64,000 nucleotides of DNA. It comes from Chryseobacterium sp. KLBC 52 (GTDB lineage Bacteria > Bacteroidota > Bacteroidia > Flavobacteriales > Weeksellaceae). The stretch lies in contig NZ_QDFZ01000002.1 of NCBI RefSeq assembly GCF_003347605.1, positions 1 through 64,000 on the forward strand. The letters are read 5' to 3'. Below are positions 42,550 through 50,464 of this stretch, one piece after another. The notes under the pieces are model-generated. The model searched no databases, had not been told where the DNA came from, and worked only from the letters and a program-made list of their open reading frames with translations. The position numbers and the translations under genes were made by a program. The number at the start of each line of letters is the position of its first letter. Position 1 is the stretch's first letter.

Positions 42550-43854
42550 ATGAAATATTATAATTTAAAAGACCATCTGGAAAAAATCAATTTCAGAGAG
42601 GCAACAATAAAAGGTCAGGGAAAAGAAAAAGGGTTATTCTTTCCTGAAAACATTCCCCAGCTTAATAAAGAATTTATTCAAAATCTCCATCAGTATTCCA
42701 ATGAAGACATTGCTTACCAATGTATGAAAGATTTTGTGGGAGATGAAATTCCTTCGGAAATACTCAAAGAAATTGTAGCAGAAACTGTGAGTTTTGAGAT
42801 TCCTTTAGTAAAAATTAATGAGCAGATATCCATATTAGAACTGTTTCATGGTCCTACTCTAGCTTTTAAAGATATTGGTGCGAGATTTATGAGCCGCTGC
42901 CTGTCTTATTTTCTAAAAGATGAGGAAAAAAAAGTAACTGTTCTTGTTGCCACTTCCGGAGATACCGGAGGAGCTGTTGCCCATGGATTTTATAAAATTC
43001 CGCAAATTAATGTAGTCATTCTGTATCCTAAAAACAGAGTCAGTCCGGTGCAGGAGAAACAGTTAACGGCATTAGGTGAAAATATTTCTGCACTAGAAGT
43101 AGATGGCAGTTTTGATGATTGTCAGAATCTTGTCAAACAGACTTTTTCAGATGAAGAAATCAACAGTCAGTTATTTCTGACATCCGCCAATTCTATCAAT
43201 GTGGCAAGATGGCTTCCCCAGCAGATTTATTATTTAATAGCTTTGAAACAATGGATTCAACAATATAAGGAGCATCCTGCCATCTGTGTACCCAGTGGTA
43301 ATTTCGGAAATATCTGTGCGGGACTTCTGGCTCATTTCAGAGGGTTGCCAGCCAGCCATTTTATTGCAGCCTGTAATGCCAATCATGTAATTCCGGATTA
43401 TTTTACAACTCAGAACTACCAGCCGCAAAAAGCGATTGCAACTCTATCCAATGCGATGGATGTAGGAGATCCGAGTAATTTTGTACGAGTTCTGGAGCTT
43501 TTCGGGCATCAGTTTGAAACTGTAAAAGATAAAATATCGGCTTATTCCATTGATGATGACCAAACCATGAGCACCATCACAGAAGTTTATGAAAAATACG
43601 GATATATTCTGGAACCTCACAGTGCCGTAGCCTTTGCTTCAATGGAAAAATATCTGAAAGAAAATCCCCATCAAAAAGGATTTATCCTGGGAACTGCTCA
43701 TCCGGTAAAATTCCCTGATGCTGTAGAAAAAGCGATTCAGACCCATATTGAAATTCCGGGGTCGTTGAATGAGCTTATGAAAAAGGAGAAAAAAACTGTA
43801 GAAATAAATTCAGATTTTGAAGAATTAAGACGATTTTTGCTTCATAAAATCTGA
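42550..43854 (+). CDS. thrC: Threonine synthase
   Basis: A 434-residue PLP enzyme turning O-phosphohomoserine into threonine. The lysine that binds PLP is in HGPTLAFKDIGARFMSR; other signatures are ATSGDTGGAVAHGF, the pyridoxal phosphate loop VPSGNFGNICAG, and a closing LGTAHPVKF. The N-terminal arm is of the long E. coli-like type. Ends 4 bases before folB, which is translated in the same run. Confidence 0.96.
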   Translation: MKYYNLKDHLEKINFREATIKGQGKEKGLFFPENIPQLNKEFIQNLHQYSNEDIAYQCMKDFVGDEIPSEILKEIVAETVSFEIPLVKINEQISILELFHGPTLAFKDIGARFMSRCLSYFLKDEEKKVTVLVATSGDTGGAVAHGFYKIPQINVVILYPKNRVSPVQEKQLTALGENISALEVDGSFDDCQNLVKQTFSDEEINSQLFLTSANSINVARWLPQQIYYLIALKQWIQQYKEHPAICVPSGNFGNICAGLLAHFRGLPASHFIAACNANHVIPDYFTTQNYQPQKAIATLSNAMDVGDPSNFVRVLELFGHQFETVKDKISAYSIDDDQTMSTITEVYEKYGYILEPHSAVAFASMEKYLKENPHQKGFILGTAHPVKFPDAVEKAIQTHIEIPGSLNELMKKEKKTVEINSDFEELRRFLLHKI

Positions 43855-43858
43855 AGCA

Positions 43859-44227
43859 ATGAGCAAAATATATCTTGAAGATGTAAGAATATACGCGTAC
43901 CATGGTGTACTTCCTGAAGAAAATATCATCGGTACCTATTATATTCTGAATGCAGAACTTCATACCGATCTGTGGAAAGCAGCCACATCCGACGATTTGC
44001 ATGACACGATAAGTTATGCAGACATCAATGATATCCTTCACCGTGAAATGAAAATAAATTCCAAATTACTGGAACATGTAGCAGGAAGAATCATCACAAA
44101 AATTCATGACAGCTTTCCACAGATCGACTATATTAAATTAAAAATCACCAAAACAGCTCCACCTATGCAGGGAGAAATGAAAGGTGCAAGTATTGAGTTG
44201 GAAAAGAGCTTTAAACCGGAAAATTAA
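43859..44227 (+). CDS. folB: Dihydroneopterin aldolase
   Basis: A 122-residue enzyme of folate synthesis. The start (MSKIYLEDVRIYAYHGVLPEE) carries the family active-site residues YAYHGV, and the end carries IDYIKLKITKTAPPMQGEMKGASIELEK. It begins four bases after thrC, so it probably shares the thr transcript although the pathway is different. Confidence 0.92.
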   Translation: MSKIYLEDVRIYAYHGVLPEENIIGTYYILNAELHTDLWKAATSDDLHDTISYADINDILHREMKINSKLLEHVAGRIITKIHDSFPQIDYIKLKITKTAPPMQGEMKGASIELEKSFKPEN

Positions 44228-44263
44228 AATCCTTATTTTCGTTTCATTAAAAAAACATACAAA

Positions 44264-45628
44264 TTGAAATTCGTTAAAATATTATTTTTAGTAGCAGGAA
44301 TCAACGTTTTTGGCCAGGCCGGCGTTGATAATCAGTTGGCAGCTTATAACTTTCCGAAGATCAGATCCAGTATTACAATGCCTGTTACCATTCCCCTTTC
44401 GGAGCTGAGCAATATGATCAATGCTTCCGTGAAAGATCTTGTTTATCAGGATGATTCTTATACAGACAATAACAATGATCAGTTTAAGGTAAAAGTATGG
44501 AAAACAAGACCCATCCGCCTTGTAGGAGGAACCAGCCAGAATCTACTGATTGAAGTTCCTTTAAAAATATGGGCAGAAAAAGGAATCGGTACTTTGGGAG
44601 TTTATACCTATCAGAATACCACCTTTGAAACAGTAATGTCTTTCAATACCACCGTTACTTTTAAAAATAACTGGACCATTACTACAAACACCCGGCCCAA
44701 TGGCTTCAGATGGGTAACAAAACCTGTTCTGGACTATGGAAGAATACAGATCCCTATTACCTCCATTGTTGAAAAAAGTTTAAAAGAACAACAGGAAAAA
44801 TTCTGTAAAACCATTGATCAGCAGATGGCTACACAGTTGAATTTCCAGCAATATGCCTTAATGGCCTGGAATACTTTCCTGCAGCCCTTCAATATTTCGG
44901 AGGAATATAATACATGGCTGAAAGTAAGTCCTGTGGGAGTTAATATCACTCCTTTGAAATTCTATGGAAACCAGATCAATGCAACCCTTGGTGTGGATAT
45001 CTTTTCTGAAACTTTTACTGGGAATAAACCTGCAGCTTCTTCACCAGTAACCAGTGTTGCTAATTTTAATACAACACCTACCGTTGCTGACAAGTTTATT
45101 CTTCAGACTACAGCCAATATTCCTTTTACAGAAGCAAGTAATATGGCGAGAAAAACTTTCCTGAATAAGGAATTTGATATTCGCGACTCCAAAGTAAAAG
45201 TAACAGATATCAGAGTATACGGTGTTGATGACAGAGTCGTTATTGAGGCTCAGACTGACGGCTATATAAAAGGTACTTCTATTATTTCAGGAATTCCGGT
45301 GTATGACGAAACAAAAAGAAAAATTGTATTGTCAGAAACCAAATTCAAGCTGAAAACTACCAATATTCTACAGAAAACAGCTTCTCTCCTGTTTCAGGGG
45401 AAAATCGTAAAAATGATTGAAGAAGAATATGGTATTCCTACTCAGGAACTGGAAGAAACTTCAAGAAAAAGTATTGAAGAAGCCTTTAATAAAGAATATT
45501 ATAAAGGTTTAAAAATGAACGGGAAAGTTTTCAATCTTAAACCCAGTAAAATTCTACTCAGCAATACAGGAATTACGGCTGTTATTGATACGAACGCTTC
45601 ATTAAAACTGCTTGTCAATGGGTTCTAA
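44264..45628 (+). CDS. DUF4403 family secreted protein
   Basis: A 454-residue protein beginning at TTG with a signal peptide (FLVAGINVFGQ). The body, with VTIPLSELSNMINASVKDLVYQDDSY at the start of the mature part and several repeated beta-rich halves, matches DUF4403. The function is not known; the fold resembles lipid-binding TULIP-like tandem domains, which is an inference. No ATG gives a signal peptide, so TTG is chosen. A TATTTTCG word near 44233 may be a weak promoter; otherwise read-through from folB is possible. Confidence 0.75.
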   Translation: MKFVKILFLVAGINVFGQAGVDNQLAAYNFPKIRSSITMPVTIPLSELSNMINASVKDLVYQDDSYTDNNNDQFKVKVWKTRPIRLVGGTSQNLLIEVPLKIWAEKGIGTLGVYTYQNTTFETVMSFNTTVTFKNNWTITTNTRPNGFRWVTKPVLDYGRIQIPITSIVEKSLKEQQEKFCKTIDQQMATQLNFQQYALMAWNTFLQPFNISEEYNTWLKVSPVGVNITPLKFYGNQINATLGVDIFSETFTGNKPAASSPVTSVANFNTTPTVADKFILQTTANIPFTEASNMARKTFLNKEFDIRDSKVKVTDIRVYGVDDRVVIEAQTDGYIKGTSIISGIPVYDETKRKIVLSETKFKLKTTNILQKTASLLFQGKIVKMIEEEYGIPTQELEETSRKSIEEAFNKEYYKGLKMNGKVFNLKPSKILLSNTGITAVIDTNASLKLLVNGF

Positions 45629-45670
45629 AATTTTAAACTAAAAAACTAAACCAAAAACTAATAACCGACC

Positions 45671-46180
45671 ATGAGAAAATATTTAATAATTGTAGACCGA
45701 AACAGAGCTGAAAAGCTGACCAGATTTGCTAATTTTATTATTGACAGAGTTGTAATCTCAGTTTTTTTTCTTGCTTTGGGCTTTACAGCCTCCTTACTGT
45801 ACAACCTTGCCAATATTGACTTTCTGATCAAGATTGTTTATAAAATGTCAGAAATGAATAGGTTTCTTGATATACTGATAACCTCTCTTATCTACTTCTT
45901 GTACACTTTTCTGATAGAATATTTTACCAAAGGAAGGTCGATCGGCAAGTATATAACGGGAACTAAAGTTATTTGTACAGATGGTACCGAGCCTACTTTC
46001 AATGATTATTTGATCCGCAATATTTCCAGAATTGTTCCTTTTGACACGCTTTCCTTTTTCGGAGAAAACGGCTGGCATGACAAATGGAGCGAAACAAGGG
46101 TAATTAACATCAAAAATTATCAGGCTGAAATTCAAGCAAAAAGAGAAATTGAAGATCTTGGAAGGAAAGAAATTGCTTAA
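45671..46180 (+). CDS. RDD family membrane protein
   Basis: A 169-residue protein with three predicted membrane segments. The RDD motif is seen as FANFIIDRVVIS near residue 21, and the family GRSIGKYITGTKVI near 93, followed by RNISRIVPFDTLSF and ending with a hydrophilic tail. RDD proteins are small transporters or membrane organisers of varied function. It lies 43 bases after the DUF4403 gene. The 5' leader AAAACTAATAACC is also found before the short ORF at 47032. Confidence 0.85.
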   Translation: MRKYLIIVDRNRAEKLTRFANFIIDRVVISVFFLALGFTASLLYNLANIDFLIKIVYKMSEMNRFLDILITSLIYFLYTFLIEYFTKGRSIGKYITGTKVICTDGTEPTFNDYLIRNISRIVPFDTLSFFGENGWHDKWSETRVINIKNYQAEIQAKREIEDLGRKEIA

Positions 46181-46207
46181 AAACTTTTGTTCATAAAGAA
46201 ATTTTAC

Positions 46208-46215
46208 TATATTTG
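46208..46215 (+). promoter_or_regulatory. -7 promoter element of tRNA-Cys (TATATTTG)
   Basis: TATATTTG with a TTTG at 46186-46189, 18 bases upstream, as -33 box. Confidence 0.72.
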
Positions 46216-46238
46216 CACACCTCAAAAATGGTAAAAAT

Positions 46239-46309
46239 GGTACTTTGGCCGAGCGGCTAGGCAGTGGTCTGCAACACCATCTACAGCGGTTCGAATCCGC
46301 TAGGTACCT
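46239..46309 (+). tRNA. tRNA-Cys (GCA)
   Basis: The 71-base sequence folds as a cloverleaf. The acceptor GGTACTT pairs with AGGTACC, the discriminator is T (as in tRNA-Cys), the anticodon loop CTGCAAC reads GCA, and the T-loop TTCGAATC is intact. CCA is not encoded. The promoter and the terminator behind it show an independent transcript. Confidence 0.97.
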
Positions 46310-46317
46310 CAAAAAAA

Positions 46318-46345
46318 AACCTCTAAATAATTTAGAGGTTTTTTT
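46318..46345 (+). terminator. Terminator of tRNA-Cys
   Basis: AACCTCTAAA-TAA-TTTAGAGGTT then a T run. Confidence 0.88.
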
Positions 46346-46403
46346 GTATTTATACTTACAGCTTTTTTAATATTCCATTCTTTTTTATTATCAATATTTA
46401 CGC

Positions 46404-46847
46404 ATGAAAAAATTACTACTCTTCTTCATCATTTCATTTTCTCTTGCTCTTTTGAATGGATATATTTTTAATTTCATTAATGATACCTATTTTCATTTTG
46501 ATATCAATCAAAATAGACACAACAATATTTCAAAAGAAGAATTAAACTTCATCGCGATATTTATCGCTCCTGTTCTGGAGACTTTTCTATTTCAATATAT
46601 TCCTTACCTCGTTTTATGCAAATGGATGAGAATCAAGAATAGAATACTCTGCATCATCATTATGAGCATTATTTTTGCCTCCATGCATTATTATAATGGC
46701 CTATACATTGTTATGACATTTTTTGGAGGCATCATTTTAAACAATCTTTACATCTATTACAACAAGCACGCCCATCAATACAGTTTTATTCTAACAGCAC
46801 TTTTCCACGGGCTATTCAATCTTTATGGCTTTTTATTTATAATGTAA
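46404..46847 (+). CDS. CPBP family intramembrane glutamic endopeptidase
   Basis: A 147-residue protein with about four membrane segments. Family features are APVLETFLFQYIPY (catalytic Glu region, usually EExxxR, here with a single Glu), FASMHYYNG and the last HGLFNLYGF. It is shorter than most CPBP proteases, which suggests a minimal member; whether the active site is complete is uncertain because the second Glu and Arg are missing. No partner is nearby. Confidence 0.75.
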   Translation: MKKLLLFFIISFSLALLNGYIFNFINDTYFHFDINQNRHNNISKEELNFIAIFIAPVLETFLFQYIPYLVLCKWMRIKNRILCIIIMSIIFASMHYYNGLYIVMTFFGGIILNNLYIYYNKHAHQYSFILTALFHGLFNLYGFLFIM

Positions 46848-47489
46848 TATACTATTCACAAAAAAAGCTCCTCCAGATCAAAGAAGAGCTTGATAAATAA
46901 TGTAAAAAGTAATGATGGATAGAAAATTATCTCTATCAAAAATAAAGGATTGATCCCACATACTTTTATGAGTAGCGTCATATCAGGGTAAAAAAAATCC
47001 CCGGAAATTCCGAGGATAAAAACTAATAACCATGAAAACTCAAATTAAACATGAGTTACATTTCTATATTGAAAAATCGTGCCAAGAATAACTATTTTGA
47101 GAAAAAAAGTTAATTTCTTCATCCGGCACCATTTTCACCAATTCAGCATTTTAAACCTATTTTACCGATACTTTAAAAAGCGCTTCATAATTATCTTTAA
47201 TAAATTCAGATAAATCTAATGCTCCGGCAAAAGTATTAAAAAAAATACAATTTACATTTTAATAAAATAAAATTTACATTCATGACATAAAAAAAATTAA
47301 AAAGAGCAGTTTTGCCATAAAAGCAATTTTCAATAAACAAAATGGCACACTCTTTATCATCAGTCACCGGAAAACATCAATGATTAATGGCATATGAAAT
47401 TTTAAAGAATTTCATGAAGACCAAAATAAAATATCATAGACGTATTTTACATAAAAAGCCCCCAGAAATGGAGGCCTCAAAAAACACAA
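46848..47489. other. AT-rich spacer, no convincing gene
   Basis: About 640 bases with long A/T runs, two hairpins (listed separately), and a repeated AATAAAATTTACATT-like word that also appears near 49562. A minus-strand open stretch ending at 47157 (…DLSEFIKDNYEALFKVSVK) looks protein-like but has no start codon and may be a gene remnant. Confidence 0.5.
46997..47017. repeat. Hairpin ATCCCCGG / CCGAGGAT
   Basis: A stem with one mismatch, followed on the plus strand by AAAACTAATAACC and ATG (20-codon ORF 47032-47091). The minus side continues in a T run, so it can also be a leftward terminator. Confidence 0.6.
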
Positions 47490-47502
47490 ATGATGAAAAA
47501 AA
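47470..47502. repeat. Duplicated hairpin/A-rich motif, copy A
   Basis: GGAGGCCT, C, AAAAAACACAAATGATG and an A run. The left part pairs with GCCCCCA (47456-47464). Almost the same 32 bases occur at 48774-48805. Confidence 0.8.
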
Positions 47503-47808
47503 ATTTTATATCAGAGATAAAAATTATTTTATCTATTAATTCTAGGCCAAAGATATACCAGTCTTTTTTTTTATTTTATGAGTATAATCATAAAATTTTT
47601 ATTTCTTTTAAATACGGAATTTTCTGCTAATCTATTTTATTTCTCAAAAAAAGACAATAATAAAAAATCTGGTAAAATAATATATGATTAAAAAGTATAG
47701 CACACCCCTAATTTGCAAAATATAAGAAAAAAATACTAGAAATGTAATGATTGAAATTATGTTTCACCCATATATTATTTGATAATTTTACTTCATAAAT
47801 TAAAAAAC

Positions 47809-48642
47809 GTGACAAATTTTTCTATACTTATAGCAAACTATAATAATGGAAAGTATTTCAGGGATTGCTATCATTCATTAATTAACCAAACCTACGAAAA
47901 CTGGGAAGTGATTATTATTGATGATGCCTCTACAGACGACTCGGTAGAAATCATAAAATCTCTGATCAGAAATGATTCCCGTTTTAAACTTTATCATAAT
48001 CCCATTAACGAAGGTTGTGGATCTACCAAAGCCAAATGCATGAAATATGCTCAGGGCGATTTATGTGCCTATCTTGATCCTGATGATGCTCTTCATCCCG
48101 AGGCACTGGAAAAGGTAGCACTGGAATTTATGAACAGAGAAGGTCTTGCCGCTGTATATTCTCAAATGAAACTTTGTAATGAAAATCTTGTTCAGGAAAA
48201 AATTTATACCGGTACCAAACAAATTTATAACAATCGCTATTTCTTCAACTATCCTATTCAGCTGGCCCACTTTTTCACTTTTAAAAGAGAGGCTTATTTA
48301 AGAACTACCGGAATAAATCCCAATCTTAAAAATGCGGTCGATCAGGATCTTTATCTGAAAATACTGGAACAAGGCGAAGTAAAATATCTCAAAGAGCCCC
48401 TATATCTTTATAGACTTCATCCCAATGGAATTTCTCAGGATAAAGCCAAACAAAGTGCAAAAGAATCTTTTGCGAGAGTAATCCACGACAGTATGAAAAG
48501 ACGGGGAATAAAAACAATTAATCGCAAAATTGTTCCTGAGGTTTTCACCAGCTCAAATGAAATTTTTGATCTCCTGAATTACCAGACCCAAAGAATGCAC
48601 CGCCTTATTAGCAAAATAAAAGTTACTTTACACAATATATAA
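47809..48642 (+). CDS. Glycosyltransferase family 2
   Basis: A 277-residue GT-A enzyme. The first strand is FSILIANYNNGKYF; IIDDASTDDS binds the nucleotide sugar, and LDPDDAL contains the DxD-like metal motif, with VDQDLYLKILEQG as the later acceptor-side acid motif. The start is taken as GTG at 47809; a TTG at 47779 is also open and would add ten hydrophobic residues. It stands alone in very AT-rich DNA with no polysaccharide genes around it, and the duplicated motif lies on both sides. The sugar and acceptor are unknown. Confidence 0.88.
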   Translation: MTNFSILIANYNNGKYFRDCYHSLINQTYENWEVIIIDDASTDDSVEIIKSLIRNDSRFKLYHNPINEGCGSTKAKCMKYAQGDLCAYLDPDDALHPEALEKVALEFMNREGLAAVYSQMKLCNENLVQEKIYTGTKQIYNNRYFFNYPIQLAHFFTFKREAYLRTTGINPNLKNAVDQDLYLKILEQGEVKYLKEPLYLYRLHPNGISQDKAKQSAKESFARVIHDSMKRRGIKTINRKIVPEVFTSSNEIFDLLNYQTQRMHRLISKIKVTLHNI

Positions 48643-48649
48643 AAATAAT

Positions 48650-48674
48650 AATGCTGCTCAGGTTGAGCAGCATT
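48650..48674 (+). terminator. Terminator after the glycosyltransferase
   Basis: AATGCTGCTC-AGGTT-GAGCAGCATT, ten paired bases, 8 bases after the stop; weak T tract. Confidence 0.75.
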
Positions 48675-48761
48675 TGTTATAAAAATATGGAGTGAAAATG
48701 TTTATCATAAAAGTACCTGTTAGGGTACAATTATTATAGGCACAAAAACTTCAAAAAGAAA

Positions 48762-48805
48762 CGGCCTCCGTCAGGAGGCCTAAAAAACACAAATGATGAA
48801 AAAAA
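48762..48805. repeat. Duplicated hairpin/A-rich motif, copy B
   Basis: CGGCCTCC-GTCA-GGAGGCCT followed by AAAAAACACAAATGATG and an A run, matching copy A from GGAGGCCT onward with one base inserted in A. An ORF of 27 codons (MMKKIYLEKSKQ...) begins inside it at 48793. On the minus strand the hairpin is followed by T residues and could end the leftward transcript of the gene at 49059. Confidence 0.8.
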
Positions 48806-49058
48806 TCTATTTAGAAAAATCCAAACAGAATATTGTAGAATCATTCAGCGTTATCCATATAGTTTACATTTTCTAAGCAGAAAATATAATACAGTATCGG
48901 AACAGAAGAATGAATATTTTCTATAAGAATTGCACTGCATCCTGAAGATAGATCGAAAGGTTCATATTTAAAAACACAATACCACTATGTCATGATTGAA
49001 AACCATCTTCATCTCTGGAATGGGTAAATGTAGCTAAATATTTGTTTGCCCACAAGGC
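48806..49058. other. Spacer left of the small secreted protein gene
   Basis: About 250 AT-rich bases. Apart from the short ORF noted at 48793-48876, I see no gene, repeat or exact promoter. Confidence 0.5.
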
Positions 49059-49499
49059 TTACTCTTCCCAAATAATGGGAATATATACAGTGATAAATCC
49101 ATCGGAATCTACCTGTGCATCAGAAACTGTAGCAACTACTGTTCCATAACCTACCCAGCCTCCCTGTCCCTGCATTGCAGAGAAAGTATAGGTGCCCGCA
49201 GGAAGACCTTCATAATATTGTGGAACAGACTGAAATCCTCCCCCATAATAAGTATCATATACTTCTCCGGTTGTCATATTTTCAGCAAGAAAACTTCCTA
49301 CATCATAATTTCCTGAAAGAATTTTTGTTCCGTTTTTTGAAAGAAGACCATAACGAATCCTATAGGTCTGAGTTTGGGGTGTTTTATCCGCTATTTCTGA
49401 ACTTCCTTTATGAGGTTCTGCTATTTCCCTGGTGGAAAACGAGGTTACTACAGTCAGCAATCCGATCAATGCTGCTCCTGTAAAAATTGATTTTTTCAT
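49059..49499 (-). CDS. Small secreted protein of unknown function
   Basis: A 146-residue protein starting at 49499. The signal peptide ends around TSFS near residue 22. The mature part is acidic and rich in Gly/Tyr (YDTYYGGGFQSVPQYYEGLP, QGQGGWVGYG), with a beta-sandwich look (GTYTFSAM). No family is recognised. The promoter TATTTTTG lies at 49521-49528 on the minus strand; no partner gene. Confidence 0.7.
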   Translation of the reverse strand: MKKSIFTGAALIGLLTVVTSFSTREIAEPHKGSSEIADKTPQTQTYRIRYGLLSKNGTKILSGNYDVGSFLAENMTTGEVYDTYYGGGFQSVPQYYEGLPAGTYTFSAMQGQGGWVGYGTVVATVSDAQVDSDGFITVYIPIIWEE

Positions 49500-49855
49500 A
49501 TTAAAAAGTAATTTGGTATTCAAAAATACTCAACTTATATGAATTTAATAAAAACTATCAATGAAATAAAATTTACATCTACTCTCAAAAGCAAAAAAAG
49601 AAAATTGGAAGCATAGTGATAATATTAAGTTTATATTTTTATTTTTTCCTGCGAAAAACATACAATAAAAAAAATCAATCACTATTCCTTAGACCTCGGA
49701 ATCTACCATTAACAGTATAAAACTGGTCTTTATATACAATTAATTCACTTTTTAATTATCACTTTTAACACTTATTAACTAAAATTTGGCTTCATAATTG
49801 AAAATAGAATTAAAATCAAAGTCATTTTTGGCTTTATCGTATTAAAATTTGAATT
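49500..49855. other. Divergent AT-rich spacer
   Basis: About 350 bases between two divergent genes. It holds the -7 element for the leftward gene at 49521. Nothing else gene-like is visible. Confidence 0.5.
49521..49528 (-). promoter_or_regulatory. -7 promoter element of the small secreted protein gene (TATTTTTG)
   Basis: Minus-strand TATTTTTG, 21 bases ahead of the ATG at 49499. Confidence 0.65.
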
Positions 49856-50407
49856 ATGAGAAAGATAGTATTAGCAGGTTTTTTATCCGTCTTTTTAATG
49901 ACGGCCTGCAAGAAAGATGACAGCGTCGCTGAAAAGTCATTGGAAGCACAGAAACTTGAATTTCAGGCCAGACAACTTGAAATAGAAAAACAAAAGCTGG
50001 CTATTGAAAAGGAAAAAATGGTATATGAAGCTCAAAAAAAAGCAGACAGTGTATCAGAAAGCAAAAAAGCGCGAGCTGCTGCTGAAAATAATTCAAAACC
50101 ACAGGTGATCAGAGAAACCAGAACAGTATATAGAGACAGAAGCTCGAATTCCGGATCAGGAAGCAGCAACGGAAGTTATGCTAATAACGGAAGTGGTACT
50201 TCACAGGGAACTACCCAGAAAAAAGGATGGAGTAAAGCTGCCAAAGGAACCGTCATTGGTACTGTAGGTGGGGCTGCTGCCGGAGCACTTATTGCTAAGA
50301 AAAACAGAGGCCTTGGAGCTGTAATTGGTGGTGTTGTAGGTGGTGCCACCGGATATACTATTGGTAGATCACAGGATAGAAAAGACGGAAGGGTACAACC
50401 TCGTTAA
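49856..50407 (+). CDS. Lipoprotein with coiled coil and glycine-zipper segment
   Basis: A 183-residue protein. The lipobox is MTAC near residue 19. Residues ~27-75 form a charged coiled coil built on repeated LE/EKQKL units. A Ser/Gly/Asn-rich linker then leads to a glycine-zipper (GTVIGTVGGAAAGALIAKK and GAVIGGVVGGATGYTIG) as in YMGG-like or SlyB-type proteins that pack in or on the membrane. Function unknown; a role in envelope stability is only an inference. A terminator follows. Confidence 0.78.
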   Translation: MRKIVLAGFLSVFLMTACKKDDSVAEKSLEAQKLEFQARQLEIEKQKLAIEKEKMVYEAQKKADSVSESKKARAAAENNSKPQVIRETRTVYRDRSSNSGSGSSNGSYANNGSGTSQGTTQKKGWSKAAKGTVIGTVGGAAAGALIAKKNRGLGAVIGGVVGGATGYTIGRSQDRKDGRVQPR

Positions 50408-50430
50408 TAAATATTTTTAATGATAACATA

Positions 50431-50463
50431 TAAAGATTGCTTACTTTTAAGCAATCTTTTTTT
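50431..50463 (+). terminator. Terminator after the glycine-zipper lipoprotein
   Basis: AAAGATTGCTT-ACTTTT-AAGCAATCTTT, then T run. It ends 2 bases before the ATG of the next gene, which supports the start at 50465. Confidence 0.88.
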
Positions 50464-50464
50464 T

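Noticed and set aside
46311..46403. Integration site at tRNA-Cys
   Set aside because: The tRNA 3' end is not repeated elsewhere in the window and no integrase is found, although the AT-rich island begins about 600 bases later.
47157..47260. Minus-strand protein-like stretch ending …FIKDNYEALFKVSVK
   Set aside because: No start codon and an upstream stop within a short distance; perhaps a remnant, too weak to call a gene.
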